A stretch of DNA of 64,000 nucleotides from CAYFVR01 sp046541515 (GTDB lineage Bacteria; Desulfobacterota; Desulfobacteria; Desulfobacterales; Desulfococcaceae), in contig JBKHDD010000008.1 in assembly GCA_046541515.1 (NCBI GenBank), positions 1 through 64,000 on the forward strand, given 5' to 3'. The position numbers and the translations under genes were made by a program. How positions within the stretch are numbered: the first letter of the stretch is position 1; the number at the start of each line of letters is the position of its first letter. Under the pieces are notes generated by a model. That model ran no database searches, had not been told where the DNA came from, and saw nothing but the letters and a program-made list of their open reading frames with translations. This document shows positions 8,011 to 17,015 of this stretch, one piece after another.

Positions 8011-8799
8011 ATGAAAATCTCCGGCTGGACCCTCATCCGAATTTACACGACCTTGGTCTACATCTTCATGTTCGCGCCCATCGTGGCGGTCGTGCTGCTG
8101 TCCTTCAATCCGGAGCAGTTCGGTTCCTTCCCCATGTCCGGATTCAGTTTTGAATGGTACGTGAAGCTGGCCCAGAACAAGACCATCCTGGAGGCGTTCA
8201 AGAATTCCCTGGTGCTGGGTTCCCTGACGGCGATCATCACCACGGCGGTGGGCGTTCCGGCGGCCATGGCGTTCGTCCGGTACGAGTTCCCCGGAAAGAA
8301 CAGCCTCAACACCCTGCTGCTGGCGCCCATCATGATCCCCGAGGTGGTGCTGGGCGTGGCCCTGCTGATCTTCATCCGCTGGCTGCAACAGCCCAAAAGT
8401 TTCGCGTTGCTGGTCATCGGCCATGTGGTCATCACCCTGCCCTACGTCTTGCTGGTGGTGCAGGCCCGGCTGGTGGGAATCCGTCGGGAATACGAAGAAG
8501 CGGCCATGGTGCTGGGCGCCAACCCGTTCCAGACGTTTTTCCAGGTCACTTTCCCGTTGCTCATGCCCGCCATTCTGGCCGGAGCGCTGTTTTCCTTCAC
8601 CATTTCCTTTGACGACGTCACCGCCACCCTCTTCTGGGCCACGGCCCGGAACCAGACGGTGCCGGTCAAGATTTTCGGAATGCTCCGCAACTCCATCAGC
8701 CCCGAAATCAACGCCCTGGGAACGGTGATGATCATTCTCACCGTGACCATTCCGCTGATGGGCGGCTATCTCGCCCGGAAGTTGAGCCGTCCGGGTTGA
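8011..8799 (+). CDS. ABC transporter permease, PotC-like
   Basis: The 262-residue partner permease starts six bases after the PotB-like gene. It shows the PotC signature MFAPIVAVVLLSFN near the N-terminus, several membrane segments and an EAA loop, EEAAMVLGANPFQTFFQVTF near residue 163. TISFDDVTATLF near residue 194 is also typical of PotC. It should form the heterodimeric channel with the preceding protein in the inner membrane. Confidence 0.88.
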   Translation: MKISGWTLIRIYTTLVYIFMFAPIVAVVLLSFNPEQFGSFPMSGFSFEWYVKLAQNKTILEAFKNSLVLGSLTAIITTAVGVPAAMAFVRYEFPGKNSLNTLLLAPIMIPEVVLGVALLIFIRWLQQPKSFALLVIGHVVITLPYVLLVVQARLVGIRREYEEAAMVLGANPFQTFFQVTFPLLMPAILAGALFSFTISFDDVTATLFWATARNQTVPVKIFGMLRNSISPEINALGTVMIILTVTIPLMGGYLARKLSRPG

Positions 8800-8869
8800 T
8801 CGGTCATGATCGTTCCTGATCGTCCCCGGGCGGCCCGTCCCTAACCTGAACGAGCGAAGGAGACCTCCA

Positions 8870-10036
8870 ATGTCCAAAGACTTCGGCAGCCAGATCGACA
8901 CCCTGTACGAGCAGTATCGCGACGGCCGGATCGGCCGGCGGGATTTCTTGCGGTACCTTTCCATCGCGGGCGTCTCGGCCGGCCTGGTGGGCGGTCCCTT
9001 TGGCGGACTGGTCCGGCGGGCCTGGGCCGAGGACAAGACCATCCGCTTCGATTCCTGGGGCGGCAGCGTCTCCGAAGCCTTCCGGAAGCACGCCTTCGAT
9101 CCCTTCGAGAAGGAAACCGGCGTGGAGGTGGTGGACGCCGCCTTTACCGGCATGGACGCCTATCTCACCCAGGTCAAGGCCAGCTATCCGCCCGGCGGGG
9201 AATTCAACCTGGCCCATCTGAGCGCCGTCTTCGACTACGCCCGCTACGTGGATTTGGGATTTGGCTCCACCCTGGACGAGTCGAAGATTCCCAATCTGGA
9301 CAAGGTCATGACGGCGATGATCCAGCCGCTCCGCGACATCAGCGACGGCGCCCTCTCCGCCGTGCCCTACGATCTGGGCCAGACCGGAATCGCCTACAAC
9401 ACCAAGTACGTCTCCAAGGAGAAAGCCGAGAAGCTTGGCGCGGGCCTGTTGTGGGACAAGGAATTGGACGGCAAGCTGGGCGGATGGGGCGCCGACCACC
9501 GCACCAACATCTGGTACGCGGCCCTGCACACCGGGCAAAGCCCCAACGACATCCAGGACATGGACGCCGTCTGGGACGCCCTGCGCCAACAGCGGGAAAT
9601 GGTCAAAAAGTACTGGGCCTCCGGTTCGGAGTTGATGAGTCTGCTGGCCAACGATGAAATTTACGCCACGGTCGCCTGGTCCGGCCGCGTGGCCGCGCTC
9701 CAGAAGCAGGGCCATTCCATCGGCTATCTGGCCCCGCCCAACACCTATTCCTGGATGGAGTACATCTTCGTGCTCAAGGGCACCGACCTGGAGGTGGCCC
9801 AGAAGCTGCTCAACTTCATGCTGGAACCCGACTGCGCCATCGCCGTGGCCGAAGCCCAGAGCTATCCGCCCAGCCTGGACCCGACCAAGGTGGAGATGCC
9901 CGAAGCGGTGAAACAACTTCCCGCCTTCGATCCCACCGGGAAGCTGGAGGGCTATCTTTTCGCCGAGCCCGCCTACTGGAACGGCCACCAGGTGGAATGG
10001 GCCGAAAAATGGGACCGGGTCCGCGCCGGCGCCTGA
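8870..10036 (+). CDS. Periplasmic substrate-binding protein, PotD-like, Tat-exported
   Basis: The 388-residue protein carries a twin-arginine signal: GRRDFLRY with Arg23-Arg24, a hydrophobic stretch, and a likely cleavage site after AWA (51-53). The mature part begins with TIRFDSWGGSVSEAF and has the type-2 periplasmic binding protein pattern of PotD/PotF (VPYDLGQTGIAYNTKYV near 163; YATVAWSGRVAAL near 265). Tat export implies folding in the cytoplasm first, a feature shared by many PotD-like proteins of proteobacteria. RBS AAGGAG lies seven bases before ATG. The ligand cannot be read from sequence. Confidence 0.87.
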   Translation: MSKDFGSQIDTLYEQYRDGRIGRRDFLRYLSIAGVSAGLVGGPFGGLVRRAWAEDKTIRFDSWGGSVSEAFRKHAFDPFEKETGVEVVDAAFTGMDAYLTQVKASYPPGGEFNLAHLSAVFDYARYVDLGFGSTLDESKIPNLDKVMTAMIQPLRDISDGALSAVPYDLGQTGIAYNTKYVSKEKAEKLGAGLLWDKELDGKLGGWGADHRTNIWYAALHTGQSPNDIQDMDAVWDALRQQREMVKKYWASGSELMSLLANDEIYATVAWSGRVAALQKQGHSIGYLAPPNTYSWMEYIFVLKGTDLEVAQKLLNFMLEPDCAIAVAEAQSYPPSLDPTKVEMPEAVKQLPAFDPTGKLEGYLFAEPAYWNGHQVEWAEKWDRVRAGA

Positions 10037-10140
10037 TGATCCATTATTTGGTTGAATCGAACCGCTAATTCGATCCGCGGGGGCGTCCCCGACGCTCCCG
10101 CGGAATCGTTTTCCGGAAAGCTCATGGTTTAGGAACGCAC

Positions 10141-11304
10141 ATGCCCGAGGAAACCCCAACGAAATCCGCCGCCGACCGCAACCCCCGGATGGTCCAGTTC
10201 AAGGGCGTGGCCAAGCGCTTCGGAAAGGTCGTCGCCGTGGAGGCGATGGACCTGGACATCGCCGAAGGCACACTGGTCACCCTGCTGGGCCCGTCCGGAT
10301 GCGGCAAAACGACCCTGCTCCGGATGATCGCCGGGCTGGAAAGCCCCACCGAAGGCGACATCCTCATCAACGGCCGGCGGATCAACGACGTCCCCGTTCA
10401 CAAGCGAAATCTGGGGATGATCTTCCAGAACTACGCCCTGTTCCCCCACAAGAGCATCTACGACAACGTGGCCTTCGGCCTGAAATACCGGGACATTCCC
10501 AAAGAGGAAATCCGGGACCGGGTCACCAAGGCGCTGGAGATGGTTCGCCTCCCCGGCGTGGAGCGGCGGATGCCCAGCCAGCTTTCCGGCGGCCAGCAGC
10601 AGCGGATCGCCATGGCCCGGGCCATCGTCATCCAGCCCGACGTGCTGCTCATGGACGAGCCGCTTTCCGCCCTGGACGAAAATCTGCGGGAGGAGATGCG
10701 CCGAGAGGTGGACAACCTCCAGCAAATGCTCGGCGTCACCACCATCTTCGTCACCCACGACCAGCGGGAGGCGCTGTCCATGTCGGACAAGATCGTGGTG
10801 ATGAAGGACGGCCGGAAGCAGCAGGAGGGCGGCCCCGAAACGGTGTACAACCAGCCGGCCAATCACTTCGTGGCCGACTTTCTGGGCCATTCCAATTTCA
10901 TGTCCGGGACCGTGGCGCAGGTGGAAAACGGCGCGGTGGTGGTGGAATTGGCCGACGGAAGCCGACTCACGAGCACCTCCCAAGGCGACTGGAAAACCGG
11001 CCAGCCGGTGGAAGTGGTGGTTCGGGCCCAGCGGTTCGAGCCCTTTCTCCCCGACGAATACCAGCCGGAGTCCGAAGCCAACCATTTCTCCGGTCGAATT
11101 CGGGACCGCAGCTACATGGGCGGGGAGGTCAGCTATTTCGTGGAAATGGCCGACGGCGCCGAAATCCACATCATCAGCATGATGCGAACGCGAATTTATC
11201 AAATCGGCGACGAGGTGGCGGTCCAGGTGTCTCCCCACCACTGCCACCTGCTGGCGGCGGAGGAAGCGCCCGAATCGGCGACCTCCGCCACGGTGGAGGC
11301 CTGA
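10141..11304 (+). CDS. ABC transporter ATP-binding protein, PotA-like
   Basis: The 387-residue ATPase has Walker A GPSGCGKTT (50-58), a Q-loop in GMIFQNYALFP, signature LSGGQQQRIAMARA near residue 143, Walker B VLLMDEPLSALDE near residue 164 and the switch His in FVTHDQREAL. A C-terminal TOBE-like regulatory domain follows (about 245-375), as in PotA. It powers import through the two preceding permeases. The 104-base gap before it is the largest in the operon and holds no visible gene. Confidence 0.9.
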   Translation: MPEETPTKSAADRNPRMVQFKGVAKRFGKVVAVEAMDLDIAEGTLVTLLGPSGCGKTTLLRMIAGLESPTEGDILINGRRINDVPVHKRNLGMIFQNYALFPHKSIYDNVAFGLKYRDIPKEEIRDRVTKALEMVRLPGVERRMPSQLSGGQQQRIAMARAIVIQPDVLLMDEPLSALDENLREEMRREVDNLQQMLGVTTIFVTHDQREALSMSDKIVVMKDGRKQQEGGPETVYNQPANHFVADFLGHSNFMSGTVAQVENGAVVVELADGSRLTSTSQGDWKTGQPVEVVVRAQRFEPFLPDEYQPESEANHFSGRIRDRSYMGGEVSYFVEMADGAEIHIISMMRTRIYQIGDEVAVQVSPHHCHLLAAEEAPESATSATVEA

Positions 11305-11306
11305 TC

Positions 11307-12341
11307 ATGGCGCTGGACCTTTCCAACATTCGCGGGACGCTGGCCCAGCGGTTTCCGAACCGGGTCCTCACGGTGGACTCCCACACCGCCGGCGAAGGCA
11401 CCCGGCTGGTGGTGGACGGCGTCGGGCCGATCCCCGGCGAGACCATGGTGGAAAAACTGGATTACTACCGAGAACGGCTGGATCATCTCCGTTTGATGCT
11501 CAACCGGGAACCCCGGGGCGGGGAACTGCTGACGGCCCAGCTCACCGACCCGGTGACGCCCGGGGCCGAATTCGGCCTGATCTTCATGGACGCCCGTCGC
11601 TATCCCTACCTCTGCGGCCACGCCACCATCGGCGCGGCGACCACGCTCATCGAACTCGAAGCGCTTGCCGTGGATGGACCCGAAGCCCGGTTCATCGTGG
11701 ACACCCCCTCGGGACCGACCAGCGCCGACGTTCGCATTGTCGGAAATCGGGTGGAATCGGTGGCCATCCGAATGCCGGCGGCCTTCGTTTTCGATACGGA
11801 CAAGCGGCTGGAAGTCCCCGGCCACGGAACGCTCACCGTCGATCTGGTCTGCTCCGGCGGCTTCTTCACCATGGTCTCCGCCCCGGACAACGGGCTCTCA
11901 CTGGCGCCGGAACACCGCGGTTCCCTGGTGGATTTGGGGATGGAAATCATCGACGCCGCCAACCGGAATTTTTCCGTTCACCACCCGACCCGGCCGGAAG
12001 TCCGAACGGTTGACGTGACCGAATTTTACGCCCCGGGCGCGCCCGGCGAAGGCCAAAGCCTGGTGGTCTACGGCGAATCCCACATGGATCGCTCCCCCTG
12101 CGGCACCGGCACCGCCGCCAAGCTGGCGCTGCTCCGCCATCGGGGCCTTTTGGAACCGGGCCAACCGTACCGGAACCGCGGTCCATTGGGCACGGTGTTC
12201 GAGGCGACGATTCGGAACGAACCTCGAATCGACGAATTCACGGGGGCGGAAGCCGAAATCCGAGGCAGCGCCCACATCACCGGCATTCACGAATTTTTCG
12301 TCGCTCCCGACGATCCCTTTCCCCGAGGATTTCTCCCATGA
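11307..12341 (+). CDS. Proline racemase / 4-hydroxyproline 2-epimerase family
   Basis: The 344-residue enzyme holds both catalytic cysteines of the family: Cys103 in YLCGHATIG and Cys265 in DRSPCGTGTAAKLA. Two cysteines mean an epimerase or racemase; the dehydratase branch replaces the first Cys by Thr or Ser. The substrate motif VDSHTAGE near residue 23 is conserved. Likely reaction: interconversion of trans-4-hydroxy-L-proline and cis-4-hydroxy-D-proline, or of a related cyclic amino acid or betaine. It follows the ATPase stop by two bases and overlaps the next gene by four, so import and epimerisation are co-expressed. Confidence 0.87.
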   Translation: MALDLSNIRGTLAQRFPNRVLTVDSHTAGEGTRLVVDGVGPIPGETMVEKLDYYRERLDHLRLMLNREPRGGELLTAQLTDPVTPGAEFGLIFMDARRYPYLCGHATIGAATTLIELEALAVDGPEARFIVDTPSGPTSADVRIVGNRVESVAIRMPAAFVFDTDKRLEVPGHGTLTVDLVCSGGFFTMVSAPDNGLSLAPEHRGSLVDLGMEIIDAANRNFSVHHPTRPEVRTVDVTEFYAPGAPGEGQSLVVYGESHMDRSPCGTGTAAKLALLRHRGLLEPGQPYRNRGPLGTVFEATIRNEPRIDEFTGAEAEIRGSAHITGIHEFFVAPDDPFPRGFLP

Positions 12342-13978
12342 CCGTAAGCTGCGACATTTTGGCCGATCTGGTTCTCGTCAACGGCGACTTCCGCACCCAA
12401 GACCCGCTCATTCCCGCCGCCCGGGCGGTGGCGATCAAAAACGGCCGGGTGCTGGCGGTGGCCGGCGAATCGGAAATGCGGGAGCTGGCCGGATCGGGAG
12501 CGGAGGTGATCGACTTGGAAGGGCGGCTGGGACTGCCCGGTTTTTGGGACAGCCATTTTCACTACTACGATTGGGCCATCGGCCGGACCCAACTGGAGCT
12601 GGCCGAGGCGACCTCGCTGCCCGACTGCATGGCCCGGCTGACCGAGGCGGCGCGAAACAAGCCGCCGGGCCAATGGATTCTGGGCCAGGGCTGGAACGAG
12701 GCCGACTGGCCCGAGGCTCGGCTGCCGACGGCGGCGGACCTGGACGCCGCCGCCCCGGATCATCCGGTGATGCTGTTCCGTTGCGATCTGCACCTGGCCA
12801 CGGCCAACACCAAAGCGCTGGAGCTGGCCGGGGTGGACGACAACACGCCCAATCCGCCCGAGGGGGTCATCGTCCGGGACGAAGCCGGAAAGGCCACCGG
12901 GGTGTTGCGGGAGATGGCGTCCAATTTGATCAAAACGGTCATTCCTCCGCCGACCGCCCACGAGGCGATGGCGGCGATGGCCGACGGAATCCCGGCGCTC
13001 CACGCCCTGGGCCTCACGGGGATTCACGACATCCGGACGCCAGGCGGGGTGGAGTGGGTGCCGGCCTACACCGGCTGGCAGCGGCTGCGCCAGGAGGGAC
13101 GGCTGGACCTGCGCTGCTGGATGAGCATTCCCTGCGAGCTGATGGACGAGGCGATCACGCTGGGCATGCGGTCGGGCTTCGGGGACGAGCGGCTGCAAAT
13201 CGGCCACGTCAAATTCTTCCTGGACGGCGGCATGGGAGCCCGCACGGCCTGGATGCACGAGCCATACCTGGACACCGGCGACGCGGGGATGGTGACCTAC
13301 CCGGTGGACAAGCTGGAACGGGCCATCCATCGGGCCGACCAAGCCGGTTTGGCGGTGATGATTCACGCCATCGGCGACCGGGCCAACCACGAGCTGATTT
13401 CCATCTTCGAGCGGGTGCAACGGGACCGCTCATCGGACACGCCGCCGCCCGCTCTGCCCCACCGGATCGAGCACGCCCAGATGGTCCGGGGGGAAGACCA
13501 GGCCCGCATGGCGAAGCTAGGGATCGCGGCGGCCATGCAACCCCACAATCTGGTGCTGGACATCAACATGGTGGACCGCTGCGTGGGCGAGCTGGGGCGC
13601 TGGACCTATTCCTTCCGGGATTTGATGGACGCCGGGGTGCCCGTAATTTTCAGCTCCGACTGCCCGGTCTGCTCCCCCGATCCGCTGGTGGGCATTCACG
13701 CGGCGGTGACCCGGCAGCGGGCCGACGGGACGCCGGAAGGCGGATGGTATCCGGATCAGCGGGTAACCGTGGACGAGGCGGTGGCGGCCTACACCATCGG
13801 ACCGGCCCGGTGCTACGGCATGGGGGGGGAGTTGGGCTCCATCACGCCGGGGAAACGGGCGGACATCGTGGTGCTGGATCGGAATATCTACACGATCGAC
13901 GCGGCGGAAATGGTTGGGGCGAAGGTGGATATGACGGTGTTTGACGGGCGTGTGGTGTTTCGGCGACGGGGGATTTGA
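12338..13978 (+). CDS. YtcJ-like metal-dependent amidohydrolase
   Basis: This 546-residue protein is an amidohydrolase of the Amidohydro_3/YtcJ type. The metal-binding HxH is in GFWDSHFHYYDW (about 66-77); further ligands are visible in VMIHAIGDRAN near residue 341, LPHRIEHAQM near residue 369 and IFSSDCPVCSPDPL near residue 432. The C-terminal GELGSITPGKRADIVVLD strand is typical. It is cytoplasmic, with no signal peptide. As last gene of the importer operon it may open a ring or amide in the imported compound; the actual substrate is unknown. Its ATG overlaps the preceding TGA (ATGA). Confidence 0.85.
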   Translation: MTVSCDILADLVLVNGDFRTQDPLIPAARAVAIKNGRVLAVAGESEMRELAGSGAEVIDLEGRLGLPGFWDSHFHYYDWAIGRTQLELAEATSLPDCMARLTEAARNKPPGQWILGQGWNEADWPEARLPTAADLDAAAPDHPVMLFRCDLHLATANTKALELAGVDDNTPNPPEGVIVRDEAGKATGVLREMASNLIKTVIPPPTAHEAMAAMADGIPALHALGLTGIHDIRTPGGVEWVPAYTGWQRLRQEGRLDLRCWMSIPCELMDEAITLGMRSGFGDERLQIGHVKFFLDGGMGARTAWMHEPYLDTGDAGMVTYPVDKLERAIHRADQAGLAVMIHAIGDRANHELISIFERVQRDRSSDTPPPALPHRIEHAQMVRGEDQARMAKLGIAAAMQPHNLVLDINMVDRCVGELGRWTYSFRDLMDAGVPVIFSSDCPVCSPDPLVGIHAAVTRQRADGTPEGGWYPDQRVTVDEAVAAYTIGPARCYGMGGELGSITPGKRADIVVLDRNIYTIDAAEMVGAKVDMTVFDGRVVFRRRGI

Positions 13979-14088
13979 ATGGCAAAAGCATTTTGATCCG
14001 CCTTGGGTAGCCTGGAAGCCTCTTCCAAGGCTTGTTGGCGTAGTTTGGTCGTTTTTTCTTCATCCCTTGGTGTGGTTCGATAAACCCT

Positions 14089-14715
14089 TTATTGCAAAGT
14101 ATATGTTTTCTCTCCCTTTTCGATAACGCCTAACAATTTTTGTTTGGCGAGTTGATATTCACCGTCATCAATGAAACCATCTTCCCGAAGTCTATTCAGC
14201 TTATAAAGCTCATCGGCATATGAAAAATACGAACCGGCGGGATTCGAGTTAAAACCCGCGTATTTTTCGTTGAAATATTCTTCTTGGGCCTGAAAAACGC
14301 TTTCCATAAAATCATCGATGGCTTCTTCATTGGGCACTCCTTTCAAAAAGCACAACGGCAAATTATTCAAGGAGTAAAAAACCAAATTCTTTCTTGTAAT
14401 AAAAAATTGGAATCCCGAATAGACCATCACGACCCCAAACCAAAAGAGGAAATCTTTGTTAAACACTCCTTTTCCCAGGTAGTTTTCGACAAAATCCATA
14501 AAAAAGAAAATAGAAGAAAACAGCCAAACGGCCAACCACAACTTGGAGTATTTTGAACGTTCTATCGGGGTTTCGATGATCGCCGAGAAAGGGACGGTAT
14601 ACGTTGTTTCTTCAAGCCCCTCCTTTTCGTAGCACTCAACTCCCTTTTCGGTAATGGAAAATTTTCTTTTTTTCAAAAAGGCTTTTTGATAGAATGACAC
14701 GCCGATCGTTTTCAT
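14089..14715 (-). CDS. Membrane protein with C-terminal SHOCT-like domain
   Basis: The 208-residue protein (ATG at 14715; a TTG two codons earlier is possible) has an N-terminal domain of about 55 residues, two adjacent membrane helices (about 65-110) and a C-terminal SHOCT-like motif, ELYKLNRLREDGFIDDGEYQLAKQKLL. SHOCT domains are short oligomerisation modules at protein ends. The function is unknown. Base composition is clearly more AT-rich than the flanking operons, suggesting acquisition. It begins two bases after the stop of the TPR gene upstream, so the two are probably co-transcribed. Confidence 0.7.
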   Translation of the reverse strand: MKTIGVSFYQKAFLKKRKFSITEKGVECYEKEGLEETTYTVPFSAIIETPIERSKYSKLWLAVWLFSSIFFFMDFVENYLGKGVFNKDFLFWFGVVMVYSGFQFFITRKNLVFYSLNNLPLCFLKGVPNEEAIDDFMESVFQAQEEYFNEKYAGFNSNPAGSYFSYADELYKLNRLREDGFIDDGEYQLAKQKLLGVIEKGEKTYTLQ

Positions 14716-14717
14716 TA

Positions 14718-15626
14718 TCAATTGGTATCCCCCAAGAGAGCTTCATCCCTCCAGGGGATTTTTTGTTTGTATGATTCCAGCCTTTCCTTATATCTTAAAA
14801 GGGTGCTTTGATCATCCGGCCGCGAAATCGCTCGAATTGCCATTTCCTGATTTAGAACCGCCAGATCAAACTTCCCCACCTCCGCGTAAGCAGCCGCCAA
14901 GGTGTCCAGCGATTGTGAATCTTTCTGCAACAGGACGGCCTGTTCAGCATATTTTACGGCGCGCTCCCCATTCCGGAGCGATGGATCGGGCGAAGCAGCA
15001 TAAATCCAGGCAGCCATGTTATAAGGCCACGCTTCCTTTGTCCCCATTTCAATGGCTATTTCGATGTCTGAAAGCGCCAAATCGAATTTTTTGGTTTCAA
15101 AATATACTTTGGCTCGATTTTTATACGGCTTGACATATTTGGGGTTCAATTGGATGGCCGAATTAAGATCGGATAATGCCCTATCAAATTCCTTCAATTT
15201 TAAGTACGCAATTCCCCTGGAATTATAGGCCAAAAACAATTTGTCATCCAGATCGATTGCCTTGTTGAAATCATCAACTGCCTTTAAATATTTATCTTCC
15301 AAATAGAAATCGTTCCCTCTATTCAAATACGTAAGAGGCTCTTTTGGGTAATAATTTATCGAGGTTGAATAATTTTCGATTGATTTAACCCTGTCGCCCA
15401 GTTTTGAATAGGACAGTCCCATACCGTAATGGACCCTGGCCATTTGATAATTGTCTTTGATCTCACTTTCCAACATTCTTTCAAAAATTTTTATTGCTTC
15501 GGTATGCTTTCCTTGGGTAGCCAGTGCCTCCCCCTTCTCAAGCAGTTGGATGGGCGTTGTTGCGAAGGCCAATTGAAATGAGCAAATTGCCAGAAAAATG
15601 ACCCAGAAAAAATGTTTCAAATTCAT
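14718..15626 (-). CDS. Secreted or periplasmic TPR protein
   Basis: The 302-residue protein has a signal peptide (MNLKHFFWVIFLAICSFQLAFA, cleavage near residue 22) and then about six tetratricopeptide repeats, e.g. ARVHYGMGLSYSKLGDRVKS, LAYNSRGIAYLKLKEFDRAL and VKPYKNRAKVYFETKKFDLA, with the usual G/A and P spacing. The frame runs further upstream, but that part encodes a MazF fragment. ATG 15626 has GAGGATAGG in front and starts the signal peptide. TPRs mediate protein binding; no partner is evident. It shares AT-richness and an apparent operon with the SHOCT-like gene. Confidence 0.8.
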   Translation of the reverse strand: MNLKHFFWVIFLAICSFQLAFATTPIQLLEKGEALATQGKHTEAIKIFERMLESEIKDNYQMARVHYGMGLSYSKLGDRVKSIENYSTSINYYPKEPLTYLNRGNDFYLEDKYLKAVDDFNKAIDLDDKLFLAYNSRGIAYLKLKEFDRALSDLNSAIQLNPKYVKPYKNRAKVYFETKKFDLALSDIEIAIEMGTKEAWPYNMAAWIYAASPDPSLRNGERAVKYAEQAVLLQKDSQSLDTLAAAYAEVGKFDLAVLNQEMAIRAISRPDDQSTLLRYKERLESYKQKIPWRDEALLGDTN

Positions 15627-15698
15627 CCTATCCTCTTCTGCATAAAAAAATTGGATTTTTTTTTGGAATACTTTGGCACCATTGGCATTGCTTTTCCG

Positions 15699-15773
15699 AC
15701 TCAAAATCAACATTGGTCGCAAACCGCCCTGCTCGCTGCCAATCACCGGATTCAAATCCGCCCAATGAATGTC
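15699..15773 (-). pseudogene. MazF/PemK toxin remnant
   Basis: Just after the antitoxin-like stop, the minus strand encodes DIHWADLNPVIGSEQGGLRP then MLILS, the very conserved N-terminal segment of MazF toxins. The first few codons are missing or frameshifted: a GTG that would start the gene at the expected place is in another frame, and TGA lies in frame just before the fragment. After LILS the similarity stops, with the TPR gene beginning about 70 bases further on. The toxin is therefore dead. Confidence 0.7.
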
Positions 15774-15778
15774 TCACC

Positions 15779-16030
15779 TCAGTATTCGGGCCATCCATCG
15801 ATCTCCATGGAAAATCCTTCTTCGGAAAAACTGCATTCGTAATCCGGGTCCAGCGCGGCGCATTCCCGGCCCAATCGGGTCTTCGGGATGCGTTCCAACT
15901 TATCCGCGAAGGCTTCCTGAATGGCTTTGCTTCTGCTTGGATAAATCTTGGATTTGACCATGGAATCGAGCTGCTTCAACAGCGCTTCGTCCATGGTGAT
16001 GGCAATTTTCTTCGGGGTCATTTTAACCAC
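15779..16030 (-). CDS. Ribbon-helix-helix antitoxin-like protein (orphan MazE type)
   Basis: The 83-residue protein begins MVKMTPKKIAITMDEALLKQ and continues LDSMVKSKIYPSRSKAIQEA, a ribbon-helix-helix DNA-binding fold as in CopG/MazE antitoxins. The acidic tail, ending SFSEEGFSMEIDGWPEY, would bind a MazF toxin. Its toxin partner directly downstream survives only as a fragment, so this is an orphan antitoxin that may still repress its own promoter or neutralise a MazF encoded elsewhere. A start at the second Met (KIAITM, or MTPKK) is possible. Confidence 0.75.
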   Translation of the reverse strand: MVKMTPKKIAITMDEALLKQLDSMVKSKIYPSRSKAIQEAFADKLERIPKTRLGRECAALDPDYECSFSEEGFSMEIDGWPEY

Positions 16031-16092
16031 CTCAGTTATGTCAATAAATCATACCTCGTAGGGTTTCAACGAAAAACTGGATCGCTATTGGC

Positions 16093-16833
16093 TCATAAAA
16101 ACAACCTCGCCACCAAACTCCCACCGATCCCGATCAACAGTGCCAAAACCATCTTCCGATACACCTCTTCCGTCGTTTTCCGCCGAATTCGGCCCCCAAG
16201 ATATAGACCAACCGCCACCGGCAAAATCCCGCCGATGGAAAGAACCATGATGGGCGCCGTAAGGATTCCGAGGGTCCCCAGCCCCGCCATCAGGAACACG
16301 GTGTTGATGGTGAAGGAGCAGTTGATGGTCTGGATGAACAGATCCCGGTCCATGTTCAAGGACAACAAATACGGCATGAGCGGCATGATCTGGGAACCGG
16401 TCGCGCCGTTGACCAGGCCGGAGGCCAGTCCGATCGGCAGAAGAAGTTGCCTCTCCCGCGTTTCGGACAAGCGGAAACGTCCGCCCTTCAATCCCCAGAG
16501 GCCGTAAAGGAAGATCACCGCCCCTAAAATCCCCTTCGGAATCTCGTTTCGGCTTTGGGCCAAAAACACCATTCCGAACCCCAAACCGGGCAGCGCGCCG
16601 AGGTAGAGAATCCAAAATCGCTTAAACGCTTCAACGAAACGGCCCGCGTCCACCATGACCATCAGATTGCTGGAAAGCGAAGGCAGGAACACCAAGGGAA
16701 TGGCCTGTTTCAAATCCATGAAAAGGGCCAGGAAGCCGAGGCAAAGGGTGGCAAAACCCAAACCGGTCAGCCCCTTCAAAAAGGAAGCGATGAAAAAGGC
16801 GGAGAAGGCGCTGATGATGGTTTGGGTTTCCAT
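16093..16833 (-). CDS. TauE/SafE-family anion permease
   Basis: This 246-residue protein has about eight hydrophobic segments and the duplicated G-x-x-G pattern of the sulfite exporter TauE/SafE family: FFIASFLKGLTGLGFATLC near residue 12 and GLASGLVNGATGSQIMPLMP near residue 135. Family members move sulfite, sulfoacetate or related sulfur anions; the substrate here is open. ATG 16833 gives the typical N-terminus; the frame is open further upstream without a better start. It stands alone on the minus strand downstream of the DUF3179 gene. Confidence 0.8.
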   Translation of the reverse strand: METQTIISAFSAFFIASFLKGLTGLGFATLCLGFLALFMDLKQAIPLVFLPSLSSNLMVMVDAGRFVEAFKRFWILYLGALPGLGFGMVFLAQSRNEIPKGILGAVIFLYGLWGLKGGRFRLSETRERQLLLPIGLASGLVNGATGSQIMPLMPYLLSLNMDRDLFIQTINCSFTINTVFLMAGLGTLGILTAPIMVLSIGGILPVAVGLYLGGRIRRKTTEEVYRKMVLALLIGIGGSLVARLFL

Positions 16834-17015
16834 AATGCAGGAAGAATGCCTCCCCTTGACCATGGTTGGCAAGCGGACCGTCTTGGGCCTCGGCTTCTGA
16901 AAAACCGGGAGCAATCTCCGGAGCCATCCATCGAAGCGCACCGGAGGGCAAAAAAACGCGGGCGTCCCGCTCCTCCTTGAAACGAGACCGTACCCGCGTT
17001 TATACCCAATTCCCG

